Below, one piece after another: positions 7,211-9,533 of a stretch of 9,533 bases of DNA. Numbering within the stretch: the stretch's first letter is position 1; the number at the start of each line of letters is the position of its first letter. Where the stretch lies: positions 1 to 9,533 of the forward strand of contig JABFVJ010000153.1 of the NCBI GenBank assembly GCA_013362835.1, written 5' to 3'. This stretch comes from Nonomuraea sp. GTDB lineage: Bacteria; Actinomycetota; Actinomycetes; Streptosporangiales; Streptosporangiaceae. The notes beneath the pieces were generated by a model. It was not told the origin of the DNA and did not search any database. It worked only from the letters and a program-made list of their open reading frames with translations. The translations under genes were made by a program, and so were the position numbers.

Positions 7211-8118
7211 CTACCGAGGCCGTCGCGGGGCGCGTCGGGACGGCCGGGCGGCCCTCCGGAGTCTCCCGTACGTGGCGACGCAACCGGGTGCTGATCTCGG
7301 CCACCGCGCTGCTCGTCCTGATCGTGCTGGCCATCGTGCTGCTGCCGTTCCTCCTGACGGACGCCAACGCGACCGACCCGGTGCACCGGCTGCTGCCGCC
7401 CTCGGCCGGCCACCTGCTCGGCACCGACTCCTACGGCCGCGACGTGCTGAGCCGGCTGGTCTCCGGCGGCCGGGCCTCGCTCGGGCTCTCGGCGCTCATC
7501 ACGCTCTGCGCGGCGCTCACCGGCATGGTGATCGGCCTGGTCAGCGGCTTCTACCGGACCGTGGACGCCGTCGTCATGCGGATCATGGACGCCTGGATGT
7601 CGTTCCCCGCGATCATCCTGGCCATGGCGCTGGCCATCGGGCTCGGGGCCAGCATCTGGACCGAGCTGATCGCGCTGACCGTCATCTTCACGCCGTTCAC
7701 GGCCCGGGTGATCCGCAGCCGGGTGCTCAGCGTGGCGGCGCGGCAGTACATCGGGGCGGCGCGGGTGTCCGGGATGCGCTCCGGCAAGATCCTCTTCGTG
7801 CACGTGCTGCCCAACGTGCTGCCACTGGCGCTGGTCCAGGTCGTGATCCTGTCGGCCTCGGCGATGCTGGTCGACGGGGCGATGAGCTTCCTCGGGCTGG
7901 GCATCGCGCCGCCGACGCCGACGTGGGGCAACATGATCGCCGAGGGGCGGTCGTACCTGACGCAGGCGCCGTGGCTGATCGTGCTGCCGGGCGCCGCGAT
8001 CATGCTCTGCGTGCTGCTGCTGAACCTCATCGGGTCGAGCATGCGCGACGTCGTGGACGCCCGCGCCCGCTCGATGAACGACCTGCGGAAACTGCGTACG
8101 CGCAGGCCGTCCCGGTGA
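7207..8118 (+). CDS. ABC importer permease, DppC/OppC type
   Basis: This 303-aa inner-membrane subunit is the second channel half. A basic N-terminal tail (SRTWRRNR, 20-27) precedes TM1 (~28-50). The DppC-specific periplasmic motif HLLGTDSYGRDVLSRL (69-84) is intact. Further membrane segments lie near 90-115, 130-150, 152-170, 200-222 and 252-276. The EAA loop is YIGAARVSGMRSGKILFVHVLP (181-202), followed by MSFLGLGIAPPTPTWGNM, diagnostic of the OppC class. The start is the GTG whose GTGA overlaps the DppB stop. AAGG at 7193-7196 gives a ribosome site about 10 nt upstream. An open frame extends far upstream of this GTG, but only as a shadow of the DppB gene. It is the last gene of the operon and is followed by a hairpin and a convergent reductase gene. 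Confidence 0.92.
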   Translation: MTTEAVAGRVGTAGRPSGVSRTWRRNRVLISATALLVLIVLAIVLLPFLLTDANATDPVHRLLPPSAGHLLGTDSYGRDVLSRLVSGGRASLGLSALITLCAALTGMVIGLVSGFYRTVDAVVMRIMDAWMSFPAIILAMALAIGLGASIWTELIALTVIFTPFTARVIRSRVLSVAARQYIGAARVSGMRSGKILFVHVLPNVLPLALVQVVILSASAMLVDGAMSFLGLGIAPPTPTWGNMIAEGRSYLTQAPWLIVLPGAAIMLCVLLLNLIGSSMRDVVDARARSMNDLRKLRTRRPSR

Positions 8119-8131
8119 CGGCATCCTGAGC

Positions 8132-8152
8132 CGCGGGCACCCTCGTCCCGCG
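8132..8152. terminator. Possible bidirectional hairpin terminator
   Basis: CGCGGG (8132-8137) and CCCGCG (8147-8152) pair as a 6-bp GC stem with a 9-nt loop, between the convergent stops of the permease gene (8118) and the reductase gene (8159). It is short and has no U-tract, so the call rests mostly on position. Confidence 0.4.
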
Positions 8153-8158
8153 TTCCCG

Positions 8159-9130
8159 TCAAGGGGCCCAGACGCCGTCGGCGCTGACCTCGCGATCCAG
8201 CCACAGGTCCGCCAGCGCGGCCCGCACCTGCGGCCCGTGCTCCCGCCACAGCCGCAGGGCGCCCAGATTGTCCTCCAGCTGGGCCATCCTGCTCACCCCG
8301 AACAGCACGTTGGCCACCGCCGGGTGCTCCAGGCAGAACACGATCGCGACCTGGCCGGGCGTGGCGTCGAAGCCGGCGGCGACCCTCGCCACGGCGTCGG
8401 CCGCGTCCCTGATCGCCTCCCTGATGCCGCCCGCGTCCGCGCCGATCTTCCGCTCGGGGAACTTCTTCCCGACCAGGATGCCGCCCTCGAAGATGTCGCT
8501 GGCCTGCAACGCCAGCGCCCCGGTCCCGAAGTGTTCGCCGTAGAAGCCGCCCTCGGCCATCGAACGCCGCGCGATGCTGTACTTGAGCTGGGCGAAGCTC
8601 GGCGGCGTCAGCCCCTCCTCGGCGGCGAAGCGCAGCGCGAGGCCGACGTCCTCGGCGATCCAGTTGTTGACGCCCCAGCTCGCGAACCGGTCCGCCGCGA
8701 TCTGCTCCTCGACGTCGGTCACGATCTGCCGGATGTCGGGGCGTCGCAGGTAGTCGCCCACCACGACGGTCTCGGCGCGCTCGACGCCGACGCGCTCGAA
8801 ACTCACCTCCAGCTGCTCGCGGAAGCCCGTGCGCGGGTACTCCCACAGCCACAGCTTCCCGCAGAGCTGCCAGTCCTCCCTGCGGGCGCCGGCCTCGCGG
8901 ATCGCCTGTCCGAAGACGATGTCCGTACGGGCCTGCTCGGCGTGCGGGCCCATGTTGTAGTGGGCGACGTCGAAGAGGGTCACGCCGGCGTCCAGGGCCG
9001 CCCTGACCAGGGCCACCGCGTCGCCGAACTCCATGCGGTCCCAGGTGTTCCAGGAGCCGAGCCCGAACAGGGACGTCGTCGTGCCGCCTGGGCCGAGCCG
9101 CCGTTCCGGAACCCGCTGTGTGTCGCTCAC
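8159..9130 (-). CDS. Aldo/keto reductase-family oxidoreductase
   Basis: This 323-aa protein is normal AKR length, predicted to be a cytoplasmic (beta/alpha)8 barrel using NAD(P)H. Family features are the N-terminal [21 protein letters not shown] (10-30), the strand [10 protein letters not shown] (52-61), the lysine strand LCGKLWLW (89-96, K92), WGVNNW (152-157) and the C-terminal cofactor region [16 protein letters not shown] (277-292). The tetrad looks unusual. Asp54 and Lys92 are present, but Asn59 stands where the catalytic Tyr is expected five residues after the Asp; Tyr58 is adjacent. The strand [14 protein letters not shown] (119-132) has no His where DLYxxHxP normally places it. Dehydrogenase, isomerase or non-catalytic roles are therefore open. 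The GTG start at 9130 is chosen from AGGAG (plus 9144-9140), 9 nt upstream; longer in-frame starts would translate the operator. It is divergent from the SDR gene. Confidence 0.85.
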   Translation of the reverse strand: MSDTQRVPERRLGPGGTTTSLFGLGSWNTWDRMEFGDAVALVRAALDAGVTLFDVAHYNMGPHAEQARTDIVFGQAIREAGARREDWQLCGKLWLWEYPRTGFREQLEVSFERVGVERAETVVVGDYLRRPDIRQIVTDVEEQIAADRFASWGVNNWIAEDVGLALRFAAEEGLTPPSFAQLKYSIARRSMAEGGFYGEHFGTGALALQASDIFEGGILVGKKFPERKIGADAGGIREAIRDAADAVARVAAGFDATPGQVAIVFCLEHPAVANVLFGVSRMAQLEDNLGALRLWREHGPQVRAALADLWLDREVSADGVWAP

Positions 9131-9163
9131 GTCGATGCACTCCTGCCGGACGAGGTGTTTTTT

Positions 9164-9179
9164 GTCTACGCTTGTATAA
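9164..9179. promoter_or_regulatory. Candidate TetR operator, site E, with overlapping -10 box
   Basis: GTCTAC-GCTT-GTATAA has a perfect left half and 4 of 6 bases in the right half. The right half merges into a consensus plus-strand TATAAT (9175-9180), which may explain its divergence. The surrounding ~30 bp (9157-9186) is markedly AT-rich. No convincing -35 was found for that -10. On the minus strand, TATTAT (9184-9179) is a possible -10 for the reductase gene. The site ends 33 nt before the reductase start and 67 nt before the SDR start, so it could control either or both. Confidence 0.58.
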
Positions 9180-9246
9180 TAATAAACCCCAACCGCCCCC
9201 GCGGCACCGTCCGTCGAGGGGCGACTCACCGAACAGGAACCCCCAC

Positions 9247-9533
9247 ATGAGCGAACCTGTCGTCCCCAGGACCGTCCTCGTCACCGGCGGCGCGAGCGGC
9301 ATCGGCCGCGGCGTCGCGGAGGCGTTCGCCGCGGCGGGAGACCGCGTCGTCATCGCCGACCTCGACGAGCCGCGGGCGCGGGCGGTCGCCGCCGGGATCG
9401 GCTGCGACCACGTCCAGGTGGACGTCGGCGACTCCGCCTCGGTCGAGGCCGCCGTCGCGGCGGTCGCCGCCGAGCACGGCACGATCGACGTGCTGGTGAA
9501 CAACGCCGGCCACACCGCGGGCGGCGGCCCGCT
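9247..9533 (+). CDS. Short-chain dehydrogenase/reductase (SDR), 3' end outside window
   Basis: The first 95 residues are visible; a complete classical SDR is usually ~250. The nucleotide-binding motif TGGASGIG (13-20) is intact. Asp38, at the end of the second strand (VVIADLD), suggests NAD(H) rather than NADP(H) preference. Asp59 (VQVDVGD) and NNAG (85-88) are in the expected places. The catalytic Ser/Tyr/Lys lie beyond the window. The ATG at 9247 is supported by AGGAA (9235-9239), 7 nt upstream. It is transcribed away from the reductase gene from a shared 116-bp region that holds operator site E, so joint control by the TetR repressor is inferred. The substrate is unknown; an alcohol or ketone step on the same compound as the reductase is plausible. 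Confidence 0.88.
   Translation, partial: MSEPVVPRTVLVTGGASGIGRGVAEAFAAAGDRVVIADLDEPRARAVAAGIGCDHVQVDVGDSASVEAAVAAVAAEHGTIDVLVNNAGHTAGGGP

Noticed and set aside
9131..9229. Longer reductase start extending the minus-strand frame to 9229
   Set aside because: The extension would translate the operator and AT-rich promoter island and adds residues unlike an AKR N-terminus. The GTG at 9130 has a good AGGAG.
7551..9515. Large minus-strand open frame spanning the permease, reductase and SDR genes
   Set aside because: It has no recognisable domain, and known genes in other frames cover it. It reflects GC-rich shadow coding.

Overview
The window is very GC-rich DNA with strong third-position G/C bias, GTG starts and short 4-nt gene overlaps. 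This suggests a high-GC actinomycete (Actinomycetota). A Streptosporangiales-type soil actinomycete is plausible, but the sequence alone does not prove it. No rRNA, tRNA, CRISPR array, insertion sequence or attachment site was seen. No gap without a gene exceeds 300 bases.

Layout, left to right. (1) The 3' end of an alpha/beta-hydrolase-like gene (1-297) overlaps by 4 nt a GntR/FCD regulator gene (294-971). (2) A TetR-family repressor gene (1041-1628) converges on an O-methyltransferase-like gene on the minus strand (1681-2658); a 13-bp perfect GC hairpin between them should terminate both. (3) A 213-bp divergent control region (2659-2871) separates the methyltransferase from a rightward four-gene transporter operon: a double-NBD ATPase (2872-4596), a lipoprotein solute-binding protein (4652-6256) and two inner-membrane permeases (6266-7210 and 7207-8118). 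Together they form a complete dipeptide/oligopeptide/nickel-type ABC importer. (4) An aldo/keto reductase-like gene on the minus strand (8159-9130) converges on the operon. It is divergent from a short-chain dehydrogenase/reductase gene (9247 to the window end, truncated).

The main observation is a repeated palindrome, GTCTAC-N4-GTAGAC, with constant 4-nt spacing. It is perfect once (2685-2700) and matches at 10 of 12 specified bases four more times (1000-1015, 2719-2734, 2762-2777, 9164-9179). All five copies lie in promoter regions: in front of tetR, three in the divergent methyltransferase/transporter region, and one between the reductase and SDR genes. The simplest reading is one TetR regulon: the repressor controls itself, the importer, the methyltransferase-like protein and the two oxidoreductases. 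The inducer is probably the imported compound or a product of it. The substrate cannot be read from the sequence.

Two of the regulated enzymes look atypical by eye. The methyltransferase has lost part of its glycine-rich SAM motif, and the reductase does not line up with the usual Asp-Tyr-Lys-His tetrad. The window therefore holds a plausible uptake-and-modification pathway that I do not recognise, together with a well-defined candidate operator.
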